DNA of 34,704 nt from an uncultured Collinsella sp. (GCA_938023905.1 CALJCO010000057.1:1-34704), one strand, 5' to 3'. Positions 7,919 to 16,934 are shown, counted from the stretch's first letter. The notes: generated by a model not told the origin, from the letters alone. Numbers and translations: made by a program.

Positions 7919-8917
7919 TTGGCACGATCTTCGGGTTTCTCCACAAATCTGAATACCAAGCGACAATCAACGGGTATGCGCCCGTTGATTGTTTTCAGCC
8001 TGATTTCGGTGTTGCTGCTCACGTTTTACATCCGCGAGGGCGAGGCAGGACCGATTCATGCCGTGCGCTCGGGCGTGACGACGATTACCTCGCCGGTGCG
8101 CTTTGTGGGCTCGGCTGTGGCGGCTCCCTTCAATGCGATCGGTAACGTGTTCTCTAACCTTACGGCGTCGCAGGACACGCTTGACGAGCTTAAGAAGCAA
8201 AACGAGGAACTGACCTCTAAGGTTGCCGAGCTCTCCGAGGCTCAAAAGACCGCCGAGCGACTGGAGGGGCTGGTCGGCCTGCAGTCGACCTACAACCTCA
8301 AATCAACCGCAGCTCGTATCGTCGGCGCTTCGGGCGATGCCTGGACCTCGACCGTCACCATCGATAAGGGTTCTGCCGACGGTCTTACCATCAACATGCC
8401 TGTGACGAGTTCTGCCGGTGTCATAGGCCAGATTATCGAGGTCTCGGCCAAGACGTCCACCGTGCGCCTGATTGGCGATGAGAACTCGGGCGTGTCCGCT
8501 ATGCTGCAGGACACGCGCGCCCAGGGCATGCTGCAGGGTCAGGCTGACGGCACGCTGCGTCTTGAGTACGTGAGCGTCGACTCCGATGTTAAGGTTGGCG
8601 ACATCATCGTGACCTCGGGCATTGGCGGTGTGTTCCCCAAGGGTCTACCGCTCGGCACCGTCTCGTCGGTTGAGAAATCGGCAAACGACGTGTACTACAC
8701 CATTGTGGTGCGCGCCCAGACGACGGCCGAGAACAACGAGGAAGTGCTGGTCATCACCTCGCTGACCGACGAACAGTCGGCCTCGGATGAGGACGTGAGC
8801 ACCGCTAATAGCACGCCGCAGGGAATGTCGCGCGATGCTGCGACCAAGACGAAGGACGAGAGTTCGGATGACAGTTCCGACACGTCCGAGACGACCGATT
8901 CCGGCTCGAGCGAATAG
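7919..8917 (+). CDS. mreC: rod shape-determining protein MreC
   Basis: MreC is the extracytoplasmic scaffold that links MreB/MreD to PBP2 and activates it. Visible parts, in order: a short cytoplasmic N-terminus, one membrane helix near residues 22-38, a coiled coil (LDELKKQNEELTSKVAEL) that mediates dimerisation, and the double beta-barrel MreC domain with the conserved VTSSAGVIGQI and VTSGIGGVFPKGLPLG. A tail of about 45 residues rich in Ser, Asp and Thr follows. The TTG start has AAGGTGG 7 nt upstream. The acidic Ser/Thr tail is longer than in E. coli or B. subtilis MreC; tails of this sort are frequent in Gram-positive MreC proteins. Confidence 0.95.
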   Translation: MARSSGFSTNLNTKRQSTGMRPLIVFSLISVLLLTFYIREGEAGPIHAVRSGVTTITSPVRFVGSAVAAPFNAIGNVFSNLTASQDTLDELKKQNEELTSKVAELSEAQKTAERLEGLVGLQSTYNLKSTAARIVGASGDAWTSTVTIDKGSADGLTINMPVTSSAGVIGQIIEVSAKTSTVRLIGDENSGVSAMLQDTRAQGMLQGQADGTLRLEYVSVDSDVKVGDIIVTSGIGGVFPKGLPLGTVSSVEKSANDVYYTIVVRAQTTAENNEEVLVITSLTDEQSASDEDVSTANSTPQGMSRDAATKTKDESSDDSSDTSETTDSGSSE

Positions 8918-8929
8918 GGGGGCATGTCC

Positions 8930-9496
8930 ATGGATCTACACGAGCAGGGGATGAGCTCCCGCACGTTTGTAATCGCCGCCATCATGTGCGTGCTGCTGCA
9001 GGCAGGCCTGGCACCGCAGATCTCCATTGCGGGCGGTCGCGTCAACTTCATGATTATCCTGGTGTGCCTAAGCGTGTTCTCGGGCGACCCGACCCGTGCC
9101 GTCGCGTGCGGTTTTTGCAGTGGCTTGTTCTATGACCTTTCCGCTGCCGTGCCGGTGGGCGTTATGTCGCTCCTACTGACCGTGGGTTCTTTTGCCCTGG
9201 TGCATAGCGCCGCCGGTCAGACGGGCGGTACCCCGAGTGCGCGCGGCATCACTGTGGGCGCCTTCGCGCTCGTCATTAATGTGATCTACAGCATCATCTT
9301 GCTGTTTATGGGTTTGGAGACGAGCTTTGTCGTGGCGATCTTCGGTCATGCGCTGCCGTCTTCGATCCTGACGGGTCTGGTTGCCATTCCGTTTTTGATG
9401 TCCGGCGTCGTGCCGCAGTCCGGTTATGGATTCTCCGCACGTGGCGGACGCCAGACGGGCATGCGCTTTAAGCCCAAGACCCGCAAGCTCAAATAG
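8930..9496 (+). CDS. mreD: rod shape-determining protein MreD
   Basis: A small multi-helix membrane protein of the Rod complex. The roughly 188 residues are largely hydrophobic, with about five membrane helices and the conserved core in which a Gly/Leu-rich segment (GFCSGLFYDLSAAVPVG) matches the MreD pattern. The C-terminus is short and basic. ATG 8930 is preferred because a GGGGGG run lies 7 nt upstream; ATG 8924, two codons earlier, would leave only 1 nt. Position between mreC and mrdA makes the call secure even though MreD sequences diverge strongly. Confidence 0.93.
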   Translation: MDLHEQGMSSRTFVIAAIMCVLLQAGLAPQISIAGGRVNFMIILVCLSVFSGDPTRAVACGFCSGLFYDLSAAVPVGVMSLLLTVGSFALVHSAAGQTGGTPSARGITVGAFALVINVIYSIILLFMGLETSFVVAIFGHALPSSILTGLVAIPFLMSGVVPQSGYGFSARGGRQTGMRFKPKTRKLK

Positions 9497-9509
9497 GGGA
9501 GGCCTGTAG

Positions 9510-11579
9510 ATGTCTTCCCAGATGACGGTTATTATCGCCGGTATCGTGCTGGTTGTGGCCATCGTGGTCGCGCTGGTCATCATGCGTCGCGGCGATTCCC
9601 GTTTTACCTACGATACGCAGCATGGAACGGCCCCGCGCGCCACCGAGGGCGAGGGCAATACCGCGGCGACCGCCTTTAAGGGCCGCTTCTCCATCCTCAC
9701 CGCCGGCGTTGGCGCGATGTTTGCCGCGCTCGCCGTCAAGCTGTGGGGCATGCAGATGGTCTCGTCGGACTACTACGACAAGCAGGCCAAGAGCAACCAG
9801 ACCCGCACTGTCACCACGCCGGCTGTGCGCGGGCGGATCCTTGATCGCAATGGCGTGGCGCTTGTGCAAAACCGTCCCTCACTTGCCGTCGTCGCCTATC
9901 GCGACCTGGCCGATGACACCGTGCTGGTGCGCCATCTTGCCAACGTGCTCGGTATGCCCTACGTGGCGGTTCTGCGCAATATCCAGGACAATTCCGAGGG
10001 CGCTCAGAGCCTGCATACCATCGCGACGGACGTGCGCCGCTCCACGGTTGCCTATATTCAGGAGCACGCCGGCGAGTTCCCGGGCGTCAAGATTGCCGAA
10101 CGCACTGAGCGCCAGTACCCGTATGGCGAGACGGCCTGTCACATTTTGGGTTATACCGGCACCATTACCTCCGAGCAGCTCGAGGCACAGAACAAGAAGG
10201 CTTCGGGCGATAACGATAGCGCTGCCGGTCAGATTACGTACCAGTCGGGTGATATCGTGGGCCAGGCGGGTGTCGAGAGCTACTACGAGAACTTGCTGCA
10301 GGGTATTCGCGGCGAGCAGACGGTTAAGGTCGATGCCTCGGGCAACGTGACTGGACAGGCCGGCGCCGTGCCTGCCAAGGCCGGCTCCGACATTAAGCTC
10401 ACGCTTGACCTCAAGATTCAGCAAGCCTGCGAGAAGGCGTTGGCGAGTGCTATCGAACTTGCCAAGACCACGGGCTACAGCAACGCCGGCAACGGCGCCG
10501 TGGTGTGCCTCGACCCTAACAACGGCGAGATTCTGGGCATGGCAAGTGAGCCCAAGTTCGATCCGTCCGTGTTTATCGGTGGTGTCTCCAACGATGTGTG
10601 GACCGAGCTTAACGACGACGAGGGTTCGCACCCGCTGCTCAACCGCGCCATTAGCGGCCAGTACATGTCGGCTTCGACCATTAAGCCGCTCTCGGCCTTG
10701 GCGGGCCTTGAGTTTGGAACCTACACTTCAACGCAGACAACCAACTGCACGGGCTATTGGACGGGCTTGGGCAAGGCTTGGGGCAAGCGCTGCTGGCTGA
10801 CGTCTGGCCACGGCACCATGACGCTGCAGTCCGGTATCGCCAATTCGTGCGACCCCGTGTTCTACGACATGGGCAAGGCGTTTTTCTACAACGACCAGCA
10901 CCCTGAGGGCCTGCAGGAGGTTTTTCGTCGCTGGGGCCTAGGCAAGACCTGCGGTATCGATCTGCCGAGTGAGGGCGCGGGCCGTATTCCCGATGCCGAG
11001 TGGAAGGAGTCGTACTTCACCGACGCCTCTGCCGAGGACCGCAAGTGGAATGCCGGCGATATGACCAACATTGCCATCGGCCAGGGCGACATCCTGGTGA
11101 CGCCCCTGCAGATGGCGTGCGCCTACATGGGCCTTGCCAACGGCGGCAAACAGTACGTGCCTCACGTGTTTTTGTCTGCCGTGTCGCGCGATGGCGACGG
11201 CGATGCCTATAAGTACAACGGCAAGGGCAAGAAGAAGCGCCTGGAGGCCAAGATCAACAGCGATTCGGATTTGGCTCTTGTTCGCAACGGCATGCACGAC
11301 GTGATATACACGGCATCGACGTCCCTGGCGGCTCACTTTGGCACCCTGACGCCGCAGGTATACGGCAAGTCGGGCACGGGCGAGAAAAGCGGCGAGGACG
11401 AATACGCGTGGTTCTGCGCCTATGCACCGGCCGATGATCCCAAGTATGTCATCGCTACTGTCCTGGAGCAGGGCGGCGGTGGCTCAGATACCGCGATGCA
11501 CGTCGTGCGCGATGTGCTCGGCGTGATTTATGACGAGCCCGATACCTCTTCGGCCTCGGGCGATTCTTCGGTTCGATAG
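9510..11579 (+). CDS. mrdA: penicillin-binding protein 2 (class B transpeptidase of the Rod complex)
   Basis: The transpeptidase cross-links peptidoglycan made by RodA during elongation. The 689 residues comprise a membrane-anchoring N-terminus, a PBP dimerisation domain opening with RGRILDRNG, and a transpeptidase domain. The catalytic Ser is at 389 (STIK), SCD at 446-448, and KSG at 620-622. SxD instead of SxN is, as far as I recall, usual in the MrdA branch. The N-terminus is odd: a first hydrophobic helix at residues 6-25 followed by Arg-Arg, about 30 polar residues, then the usual anchor helix at 60-82. GGGGAGG lies 7 nt before the ATG. It lies between mreD and rodA, as expected for a SEDS/bPBP pair. 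Confidence 0.96.
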   Translation: MSSQMTVIIAGIVLVVAIVVALVIMRRGDSRFTYDTQHGTAPRATEGEGNTAATAFKGRFSILTAGVGAMFAALAVKLWGMQMVSSDYYDKQAKSNQTRTVTTPAVRGRILDRNGVALVQNRPSLAVVAYRDLADDTVLVRHLANVLGMPYVAVLRNIQDNSEGAQSLHTIATDVRRSTVAYIQEHAGEFPGVKIAERTERQYPYGETACHILGYTGTITSEQLEAQNKKASGDNDSAAGQITYQSGDIVGQAGVESYYENLLQGIRGEQTVKVDASGNVTGQAGAVPAKAGSDIKLTLDLKIQQACEKALASAIELAKTTGYSNAGNGAVVCLDPNNGEILGMASEPKFDPSVFIGGVSNDVWTELNDDEGSHPLLNRAISGQYMSASTIKPLSALAGLEFGTYTSTQTTNCTGYWTGLGKAWGKRCWLTSGHGTMTLQSGIANSCDPVFYDMGKAFFYNDQHPEGLQEVFRRWGLGKTCGIDLPSEGAGRIPDAEWKESYFTDASAEDRKWNAGDMTNIAIGQGDILVTPLQMACAYMGLANGGKQYVPHVFLSAVSRDGDGDAYKYNGKGKKKRLEAKINSDSDLALVRNGMHDVIYTASTSLAAHFGTLTPQVYGKSGTGEKSGEDEYAWFCAYAPADDPKYVIATVLEQGGGGSDTAMHVVRDVLGVIYDEPDTSSASGDSSVR

Positions 11580-11588
11580 GAGGTTGCG

Positions 11589-12815
11589 ATGGATTTTTCT
11601 CCGGCGGATCTGTTCCGTTCAACCAAGACCGGCTCTCGCAGCAGCCTGGACCGCGTCAACAAGCAACTTTCGGCCTCGCGCGGCACGTTTCGCCAAAAGG
11701 TGCATATCGGTGTGCTCGTGGCTACGGTGGCGCTCGTCGCCTACGGTGCCATCATTATCTGGTCGGCTTCGCAGTTTAAGGCCGATGCCTCGTTCTCACG
11801 TCATCTTCTGGGAATTGGCATCGGGGCGGTGCTGGCGGTGCTGGTCTGGCGTACCGACCTGCGCGGTATTTCCAATTTCTCGACGGCGTTGCTCGTCATC
11901 GACCTGATCGTGATCTTCTCGCCCAAGATTCCGGGTCTGTCCTATACAGGCGGTCTGGGCATGACGGGCTGGATCAAGATTCCCGGTATCGGCTTGACAT
12001 TCCAGCCGGTCGAGCTTGCCAAGCTCATCACCATCTTCTTTATCGCCACGCTTGGCTCGCAGTATAACGGTCGCATCGATACCGTTCGCGACTACGTCAA
12101 GCTCTGCGGCATGCTGTCCATTCCGTTTTTGGCCGTCGTCGCCATGGGCGACCTGGGCTCGGGCCTGGTCGTGCTGGTCTCGGGCGCCATCGTCATCTGC
12201 ATGAGCGGTGCACGCCGCGAATGGGTGCTGTCGACCCTGGCCCTGCTCGTGGGCCTGGTGGCCCTCGTCCTGGCGCTCGATTCGGTCTTTGATTCGTTGC
12301 TCGGCCACGATGTGCTCATCAAGCAGTATCAGATGAACCGTCTGACGGTCTTTATCGACCCCGATAATGCCGATTCGGACGATGCCTACAACCTGCAGCA
12401 GTCGCTTATCGCCGTTGGCTCGGGCGGCTTCTTTGGTAAGGGCTTGGGCCATGCGACGCAGTCGGCCGGCGGCTTTCTGCCTGAGTTCCACACCGACTTC
12501 GTCTTCGCCTTCCTGTCCGAGACCTTTGGCTTTTGCGGTTCCTTTTTGCTCCTGTGCCTCTACGTGCTGCTGATCTTTTCGACGATTCGCGTCGCCTTTA
12601 AGTGCGAGTCGCTGTTCTTGCGCCTATCGTGTGTGGGCATCGTTGGCATGTGGGCGTTCCAGACCTTTGAAAACATCGGCATGTGCATCGGCATGATGCC
12701 GATTACCGGTATTCCGCTACCGTTTATTAGCTTCGGTTCGTCTTCGATGATGATTCAGCTGCTGACGGTGGGTATCGTACAATCCATATGGCGGCATCGT
12801 TCGGGCGCCGCGTAA
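11589..12815 (+). CDS. rodA: peptidoglycan glycosyltransferase RodA (SEDS family)
   Basis: RodA polymerises lipid II into glycan strands and works as a pair with PBP2. The 408 residues begin with a basic cytoplasmic stretch of about 35 residues, followed by roughly ten membrane helices. The SEDS signature FLPEFHTDFVFAFLSE and the final GIPLPFISFGSSSM are both present. It starts 9 nt after the PBP2 stop with a perfect AGGAGG, which implies matched expression of the pair. FtsW is the alternative SEDS member, but the mreBCD-mrdA context favours RodA. Confidence 0.95.
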   Translation: MDFSPADLFRSTKTGSRSSLDRVNKQLSASRGTFRQKVHIGVLVATVALVAYGAIIIWSASQFKADASFSRHLLGIGIGAVLAVLVWRTDLRGISNFSTALLVIDLIVIFSPKIPGLSYTGGLGMTGWIKIPGIGLTFQPVELAKLITIFFIATLGSQYNGRIDTVRDYVKLCGMLSIPFLAVVAMGDLGSGLVVLVSGAIVICMSGARREWVLSTLALLVGLVALVLALDSVFDSLLGHDVLIKQYQMNRLTVFIDPDNADSDDAYNLQQSLIAVGSGGFFGKGLGHATQSAGGFLPEFHTDFVFAFLSETFGFCGSFLLLCLYVLLIFSTIRVAFKCESLFLRLSCVGIVGMWAFQTFENIGMCIGMMPITGIPLPFISFGSSSMMIQLLTVGIVQSIWRHRSGAA

Positions 12816-12833
12816 CCGCTGGAGGGGTTTGCT

Positions 12834-13763
12834 ATGAAAATTCCCGTAGATAAGCTGACCCGCGCTTTTAAGATGGGCGCGTCCGTTAAGAAGGATTCTG
12901 ATACGCCGGTGCGCGTCTCGGTCTATCTGGATTCGTCCGCCTCGCGCTTTCTCGCCGAGACGGTGCGTGACGCCTTTGTGCCGCAAACGACCTCGGGCAT
13001 TGTGCGCGTCGAGCGTCTGGGGGAGGAGCGAATTGCTCCAAAGACCGATACCGATGTGGTACTGGTACTTTCGTGTGGTTCCGACCGCTTGGAGAGTGCC
13101 GTGCAGGAGCTCGTGATCGCCGGCGCGCCCGTGTGCGTGCTTGCTGAGTCTGCTGTGGAGGTGCCGTTTATCGAGGAGTCCACGCCCATGCTCGGCGTGG
13201 TAGCGGCAACAGATAAAACGTATCTGCTCGAGACGCTTGCCCGCTGGATTCTCGATCGCACCGACAAGGAAACTGCTTTTGCGGCGAACTTTACCTTCAT
13301 GCGCATCGCGGCGGCCAATCGTATCATCACCTCGTGCGCGCTCACCAATATGGCGACCGGTGCGCTGGTGTTTTTGCCGGGCGCCGATTATCCCGTTATG
13401 GCGTTGGCGCAGGTGGGCATGCTCTTTGAGCTCGCTGCCGTCTTTGGACGCGGCATTAAGCCTGAGCGCGGCTACGAGGTCGCGGGCGTGCTTGCTGGCG
13501 GCCTTGTGATCCGCGCGGTCACCCGTGCGCTCGTCAAGCAGACGCCGCATATTGGGTTTGCCGTTAAGGCACTTACCGCCGCCGCGGGTACCTATGGCAT
13601 GGGCCGCGCGCTCGTGTCGCTCTACGAGCGCGATGTGGACTACAGCCGTGCCAACGAGGTCGCTGCTGCCACGTTCTCGCGCGTTCGTGACCTGGTGACC
13701 ACGGTCGCCGGTGCCACCCGTCCTATGAGTCCTTTCGAGGATGCATCCGATCTCGCTGCTTAG
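12834..13763 (+). CDS. DUF697-like protein of unknown function in the elongasome operon
   Basis: 309 residues, no recognised name. Residues 25-110 look like an alternating beta/alpha domain; the segment DVVLVLSCGSDRLESAVQEL then AGAPVCVLAE resembles the later strands of a G domain, but there is no P-loop and no NKxD. Residues from about 155 to 265 are hydrophobic and Gly/Ala-rich. They match the general pattern of DUF697 (the YcjF-type membrane domain often found behind GTPases), including FLPGADYPVMALAQVGML and a GTYGMGRALVSLYE ending. A ribosome site (GGAGGGG) lies 6 nt before the ATG. It starts 18 nt after rodA and ends 9 nt before the radical SAM gene, so it is co-transcribed with both. 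The DUF697 link was made by eye and needs a profile search. Confidence 0.75.
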   Translation: MKIPVDKLTRAFKMGASVKKDSDTPVRVSVYLDSSASRFLAETVRDAFVPQTTSGIVRVERLGEERIAPKTDTDVVLVLSCGSDRLESAVQELVIAGAPVCVLAESAVEVPFIEESTPMLGVVAATDKTYLLETLARWILDRTDKETAFAANFTFMRIAAANRIITSCALTNMATGALVFLPGADYPVMALAQVGMLFELAAVFGRGIKPERGYEVAGVLAGGLVIRAVTRALVKQTPHIGFAVKALTAAAGTYGMGRALVSLYERDVDYSRANEVAAATFSRVRDLVTTVAGATRPMSPFEDASDLAA

Positions 13764-13772
13764 GGGTTTCTT

Positions 13773-15650
13773 TTGCGCGTTCCATACCAAGACTGTTTTC
13801 ATTTAATTGAGCCGCTGCTCGCCAAGGTCGAGAAGCCGAGTCGCTATATCGATCACGAGTGGGGCACGCTTTCCAAGGCCGATGCCGATTATCGTTGCTG
13901 CCTGATTTATCCGGATGTATACGAGGTCGGTCTGCCCAACCAGGGTATCGCCATTCTCTACAACATCCTTAACCAGGCCGAGGGCATCTCCTGCGAGCGT
14001 GGCTATGTGCCGTGGCCCGATATGGGTGACGCCATGCGCGAGGCGGGTATTCCGCTTCTGTCGCTCGAGGGCGCGGCGCCTGTGGCCTCGTTCGATATCG
14101 TCGGCATGCATGTGCCGCACGAGATGGCGGTGACGAACTTCCTCGAGGCTCTCGACCTCGCTGGCATTCCGCTGTTAGCGGCCGACCGAGGCGAAGACGA
14201 CCCCATCATCATCGCCGGTGGTCCTTCGGTGTACAACCCCGAGCCGTATGCGGCCTTCTTCGATGCCATCCTCATCGGCGAGGGTGAGGAATCGCTGCTC
14301 GAGACCTGCCAGCTGCATCGCCGCCTGCGTGACGAAGGAGTCCCGCGCGCGCAGATTGTTGAGCAGCTTGCATCCATTGCCGGCAACTACGTGCCGTCGC
14401 TCTATGAGGTTCGTCACGACGAGCCCTGCTCGCCGCATGGCTACACCGTGCCGCGTGAGGGCAAGGATGCTCCGACCGTGGTCTACAAGCGCGTCGTCGA
14501 GGATTTCGGCGCCACGAATCCGCTGTCGCAGTCGTGCGTACCCTATGCGCAGCTGGTCCACGACCGCCTGTCTATCGAGATTCTGCGCGGCTGCGCCCGC
14601 GGCTGTCGTTTTTGCCAGGCCGGCATGACGTATCGCCCGGTGCGCGAGCGCTCGGCCGATCAGATCGTCTCGTCGGTGATTCAGGGTCTGGAAAAGACCG
14701 GCTATGACGAGGTGTCGCTGACCTCGCTTTCCACGACCGACCACTCCTGCATTCGCGATGTGCTCGGCAGGCTCAACCGTCGCCTGGAGGATACGGGTAT
14801 TCGCGTGTCTATTCCGTCGCAGCGCCTGGATTCGTTTGGCGTGGATATGGCCGAGTCGGTCGCCGGCGAAAAGAAGGGCGGCCTGACGTTCGCGCCCGAG
14901 GCCGGCAGCCAGCGCATGCGCGACATCATTAACAAGAACGTGACCGAGGAGGACCTGGACCGTGCGGCCAAGGCGGCCTTCGAGGCCGGCTGGAACCGCA
15001 TGAAGCTCTACTTCATGATGGGCCTTCCCGGCGAGCGCGACGAGGACATCGTGGCCATCGCCAATCTGGCCGATCATGTGCTGGAGCTCGGTCGTTCCGT
15101 GGTGCCCAAGGCTCGTCGCGGCTCGATCTCGGTGTCTATCTCGGTTTCGGTCTTTATTCCCAAGGCTGCCACGCCGTTCCAGTGGTGCCCGCAGCTCGAC
15201 TACGACGACGTCAAACGTCGCCAGAAGCTGCTTGTCACGAGTGTGCGCAACCGTGCCGTCCGCGTGCATTACCACGATGCCGAGACCTCGCTCATCGAGG
15301 CCGCGCTTTCCCGCGCCGGTCGTGACATGACGCCCGTCATCATCGATGCTTGGCGCGCGGGCTCTCGCTTTGACGCCTGGGTAGAGCATTTCTCGCTCGA
15401 TAATTGGAAGGAAGCTGCTGCCAAAAACGGCATCGACCTCAATGAGCTCGTGCACCTTCCTTACGAGTTGGACTGGCGCCTGCCGTGGGAGCACGTGAGC
15501 CCCGGCTGCACGCGCGGCTTCCTCGAGCGCGAGTACCGTCGCTCGCTCGAGGGCGTCACGACTCCCGACTGCACCCGCACGTCGTGCACCGGCTGCGGAA
15601 TCTGCCCCACGCTCCACGCCAAGAATGTATTGATGGGTGATCGCGCATGA
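13773..15650 (+). CDS. B12-binding-like radical SAM protein, TIGR03960 family
   Basis: 625 residues. The N-terminal part (YPDVYEVGLPNQGIAILYNILN) resembles the cobalamin-binding-like domain of this family. The radical SAM core has the CxxxCxxC iron-sulphur motif at Cys274, Cys278 and Cys281 (CARGCRFC) and the downstream FAPEAGSQRMRDIINKN motif. The C-terminus adds a Cys cluster (CTRTSCTGCGIC) that could hold another metal centre. The TTG start has AGGGG 6 nt upstream. Its stop overlaps the start of the next gene by 4 nt (ATGA), so the two products are translationally coupled; in many genomes they neighbour rplU. The substrate is unknown to me; RNA or ribosomal-protein modification is a guess from context. 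Confidence 0.88.
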   Translation: MRVPYQDCFHLIEPLLAKVEKPSRYIDHEWGTLSKADADYRCCLIYPDVYEVGLPNQGIAILYNILNQAEGISCERGYVPWPDMGDAMREAGIPLLSLEGAAPVASFDIVGMHVPHEMAVTNFLEALDLAGIPLLAADRGEDDPIIIAGGPSVYNPEPYAAFFDAILIGEGEESLLETCQLHRRLRDEGVPRAQIVEQLASIAGNYVPSLYEVRHDEPCSPHGYTVPREGKDAPTVVYKRVVEDFGATNPLSQSCVPYAQLVHDRLSIEILRGCARGCRFCQAGMTYRPVRERSADQIVSSVIQGLEKTGYDEVSLTSLSTTDHSCIRDVLGRLNRRLEDTGIRVSIPSQRLDSFGVDMAESVAGEKKGGLTFAPEAGSQRMRDIINKNVTEEDLDRAAKAAFEAGWNRMKLYFMMGLPGERDEDIVAIANLADHVLELGRSVVPKARRGSISVSISVSVFIPKAATPFQWCPQLDYDDVKRRQKLLVTSVRNRAVRVHYHDAETSLIEAALSRAGRDMTPVIIDAWRAGSRFDAWVEHFSLDNWKEAAAKNGIDLNELVHLPYELDWRLPWEHVSPGCTRGFLEREYRRSLEGVTTPDCTRTSCTGCGICPTLHAKNVLMGDRA

Positions 15651-16459
15651 GTGAGCGCCTGACCGACAACCCCACGCTCTTTAGACTTCGTGTTCGCTAT
15701 GGCAAGCGCGATCGCCTTAAGTACCTGGGCCATCTCGAAGTGATCCATACCATTGAGCGCATTGTGCGCCGTGCGGGACTTCCCTATGCCGTCACGCAGG
15801 GCTTTTCTCCGCACATGCGCGTGGGCTTCTCTTCGGCGCTACCGGTGGGTACGTCGTCGACCTGCGAGTGGTATGACCTGTTTATGACCGAGTTCGTGGC
15901 GCTCGACGAGGCGTTTGGGCGCCTGGCTGCGGCGTCTCCGACCGATCTGGCGCCCATCGAGGCGGCGTACATCGACGTGCGCACGCCAGCGTTGACGGCG
16001 CAGCTCACGCGCTTGTCGTATCGCATTGATTTGCACTTGGATCCCGAGGCGCCCGTAAGCGCCGACGAGGTGCGTCGTGCGATCGACACGCTGCGCGCGG
16101 ACCATGGCATCGACTACGCGCGCGGAAAAAAGAGCAAGCGCTTGGATTTGGATCACACGCTCGTGGGCTATGAGCTCACGGCGGGGGAGCGCCCGGACCA
16201 TTTAGTGCTCATGCTCGACACCCATGCCGATAACGAGGGCTCCATGCGTCCGGAAATTTTGCTTTCTGCAGCTGATGTTTTGTTGCAGGGCTTGACCCCG
16301 GGCGTGGATGCACCTATTGTTTCCACCGGTATGCAAGACCTCGTGACCATCTGCTCCTACGATGTCGAGCGTCAGAATCAAGCATGCGAGGACGACGAGG
16401 GCCGACTCGTCAGCCCCATACCTGTGCGAACTTGTGGATTTGCTCCACATACTCGTTGA
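15647..16459 (+). CDS. TIGR03936/DUF2344 family protein, partner of the radical SAM protein
   Basis: 270 residues, with a DUF2344 domain starting at FRLRVRYGKRDRLKYLGHLE and continuing through GFSPHMRVGFSSALPVGTSS, both typical of the family. In some bacteria this domain is fused to the C-terminus of the TIGR03960-type radical SAM protein; here they are separate genes overlapping by 4 nt. No catalytic residues are assigned in the family that I can name. The last bases of this gene overlap the -35 hexamer of the rplU promoter at 16456-16461, so transcription of the ribosomal genes restarts inside its end. Confidence 0.86.
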   Translation: MSERLTDNPTLFRLRVRYGKRDRLKYLGHLEVIHTIERIVRRAGLPYAVTQGFSPHMRVGFSSALPVGTSSTCEWYDLFMTEFVALDEAFGRLAAASPTDLAPIEAAYIDVRTPALTAQLTRLSYRIDLHLDPEAPVSADEVRRAIDTLRADHGIDYARGKKSKRLDLDHTLVGYELTAGERPDHLVLMLDTHADNEGSMRPEILLSAADVLLQGLTPGVDAPIVSTGMQDLVTICSYDVERQNQACEDDEGRLVSPIPVRTCGFAPHTR

Positions 16460-16484
16460 CGGGGGTATTTTCGCCTGCTACTAT
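16456..16484 (+). promoter_or_regulatory. strong promoter of rplU-rpmA
   Basis: TTGACG (16456-16461) and TACTAT (16479-16484) are separated by exactly 17 bp, with a TGC extended -10 element. The -35 overlaps the stop of the upstream gene. The predicted 5' leader is about 35 nt, too short to hold a structured r-protein leader. Confidence 0.7.
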
Positions 16485-16526
16485 ATTCGGCTGTTGCACT
16501 AACTGATGCATGAAGGGCAAGTAAAC

Positions 16527-16901
16527 ATGTACGCAATCGTTAACACGGGCGGCAAGCAGTACAAGGTCGCCACCGACGATGTCATCACCGTCGAGAAGAT
16601 CGAGGGCAATGAGGGCGACAAGGTCACCCTGCCGGTCATCTTCCTCAACGATGGTAAGAAGATCGTCACCGATCCCGACAAGCTGGCCAAGGCCAAGGTT
16701 ACCGCTCAGATCGTTGAGCAGTTCAAGGGCGAGAAGCAGCTGGTCTTCAAGTTCCACAAGCGTAAGCGCTATCGTCGTCTGAAGGGTCACCGTCAGCAGC
16801 TCACCAAGCTGAAGATCGTGAAGGTCCAGGCTACGTCCCGCGCCAAGAAGGCTGTCAAGGCAGAGGCCGAGGCTGTTGCCGAGGCTCCCGTCGCCGAGTA
16901 G
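16527..16901 (+). CDS. rplU: 50S ribosomal protein L21
   Basis: A large-subunit protein that binds 23S rRNA. The 124 residues begin MYAIVNTGGKQYKV and contain the family signature KFHKRKRYRRLKGHRQ. About 20 residues rich in Ala, Glu and Lys follow the usual end. The ATG at 16527 is chosen over an in-frame ATG at 16506 because the family starts at this Met and AAGGG lies 9 nt upstream. rpmA follows after 33 nt. Confidence 0.97.
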   Translation: MYAIVNTGGKQYKVATDDVITVEKIEGNEGDKVTLPVIFLNDGKKIVTDPDKLAKAKVTAQIVEQFKGEKQLVFKFHKRKRYRRLKGHRQQLTKLKIVKVQATSRAKKAVKAEAEAVAEAPVAE

Positions 16902-16934
16902 ATTACACTCGTAACGAAAGAGTAGGTATACACA

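Noticed and set aside
10845..10853. Defective PBP2 because the second motif is SCD instead of SxN
   Set aside because: To my knowledge SxD is the usual form in the MrdA branch; the STIK and KSG motifs are intact.
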